A stretch of DNA of 64,000 bases from Liolophura sinensis (taxonomy: Eukaryota > Mollusca > Polyplacophora > Chitonida > Chitonidae). The stretch lies in assembly GCF_032854445.1 (NCBI RefSeq), contig NC_088295.1:86883836-86947835 (forward strand), in the 5' to 3' direction. The position numbers were made by a program, and so were the translations under genes. Positions 63,516 to 64,000 of the stretch are shown piece by piece. The notes below the pieces were generated by a model, which did not search any database, was not told the origin of the DNA, and saw only the letters and a program-made list of their open reading frames with translations. Position 1 is the stretch's first letter. Each line of letters begins with the position of its first letter.

Positions 63516-64000
63516 TAAATGAATATGGTTTCCTTTTATTCAAAATCAAACACTCACAGGTAAGTTACTAATTTGTCAGATTCCTTCAAAGTATCGGCTT
63601 TAAGATAGATCTTAATTAGGGATCCATGCAACTTACCCTGCAGGATATTGTTTTCATTCGGATTATAATGTACAAAATTTTATGACCAGGATACAGCCTA
63701 GAAGGTTGACATATTGACTTGAAATTTTGTAGCAACGTTCCACTGAAGTTGTGCCAAGGGAATATGGGCAATTTTGTGCAAAAAAAGCTGATTTTAATGA
63801 CATAATTTTATCACTTATAGTTTGAAAATTCTGAAAACTAGTTATCTGAAACTTGAATTCCAGTGGATTTAAGCTATGATAGGTAGTTGAAATTACCGTA
63901 TTTCAGAAGTAGATGATTATCATGGAGTACGAAGTTCGGAAGACAGATAGACACTGTTTTGATGTGTTGGTTTCTACTGCACTGTCCATGATTTCCAGAA
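63516..64000. other. SPOP intron 4, no further feature
   Basis: AT-rich intron sequence up to the window edge. The next SPOP exon is not reached. Confidence 0.6.

Overview
The window is animal nuclear DNA, most likely from a mollusc or another lophotrochozoan. The reasons are large intron-rich genes, AT-rich intergenic DNA packed with minisatellites, and many copies of a tRNA-headed SINE of a type I associate with molluscan genomes. The species is inferred, not shown.

Three host genes can be assembled exon by exon, with splice phases that agree except at one place in RUNDC3. (1) On the minus strand, 41657 to 20389, a complete 14-exon gene encodes a 555-residue PLP enzyme of the glutamate / cysteine-sulfinate decarboxylase group. 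(2) On the minus strand, 59320 to 48799, a 10-exon gene encodes a RUNDC3A/B-type RUN-domain protein with a coiled coil and a long acidic, serine-rich tail. (3) On the plus strand, from 60558 to beyond the right edge, are the first four coding exons of SPOP, the MATH-BTB adaptor of Cullin-3 ubiquitin ligase. RUNDC3 and SPOP are head to head, about 1.2 kb apart between start codons, with candidate 5'UTR introns on both sides, so they probably share a divergent promoter.

The left 20 kb is mostly repeats. It contains two exons, 7 kb apart on the same strand, that encode related small secreted peptides. Their seven mature cysteines have identical spacing, and both exons have the same flanking splice phase. 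I do not recognise this family; it is the best candidate for something undescribed.

Mobile elements include two SINE families (one copy has a perfect 11-bp target duplication), a decayed Jockey/CR1-like LINE, a broken Ty3/gypsy-like LTR fossil, an inverted-repeat element at 1.2-2.1 kb, and a hAT-like element in a SPOP intron with a second inverted-repeat element nested in it. Minisatellites have units of 26, 28, 33, 66, 84 and 94 bp. The rest shows no feature I can support. The two neuronal-type genes and SPOP have no evident functional link beyond position.
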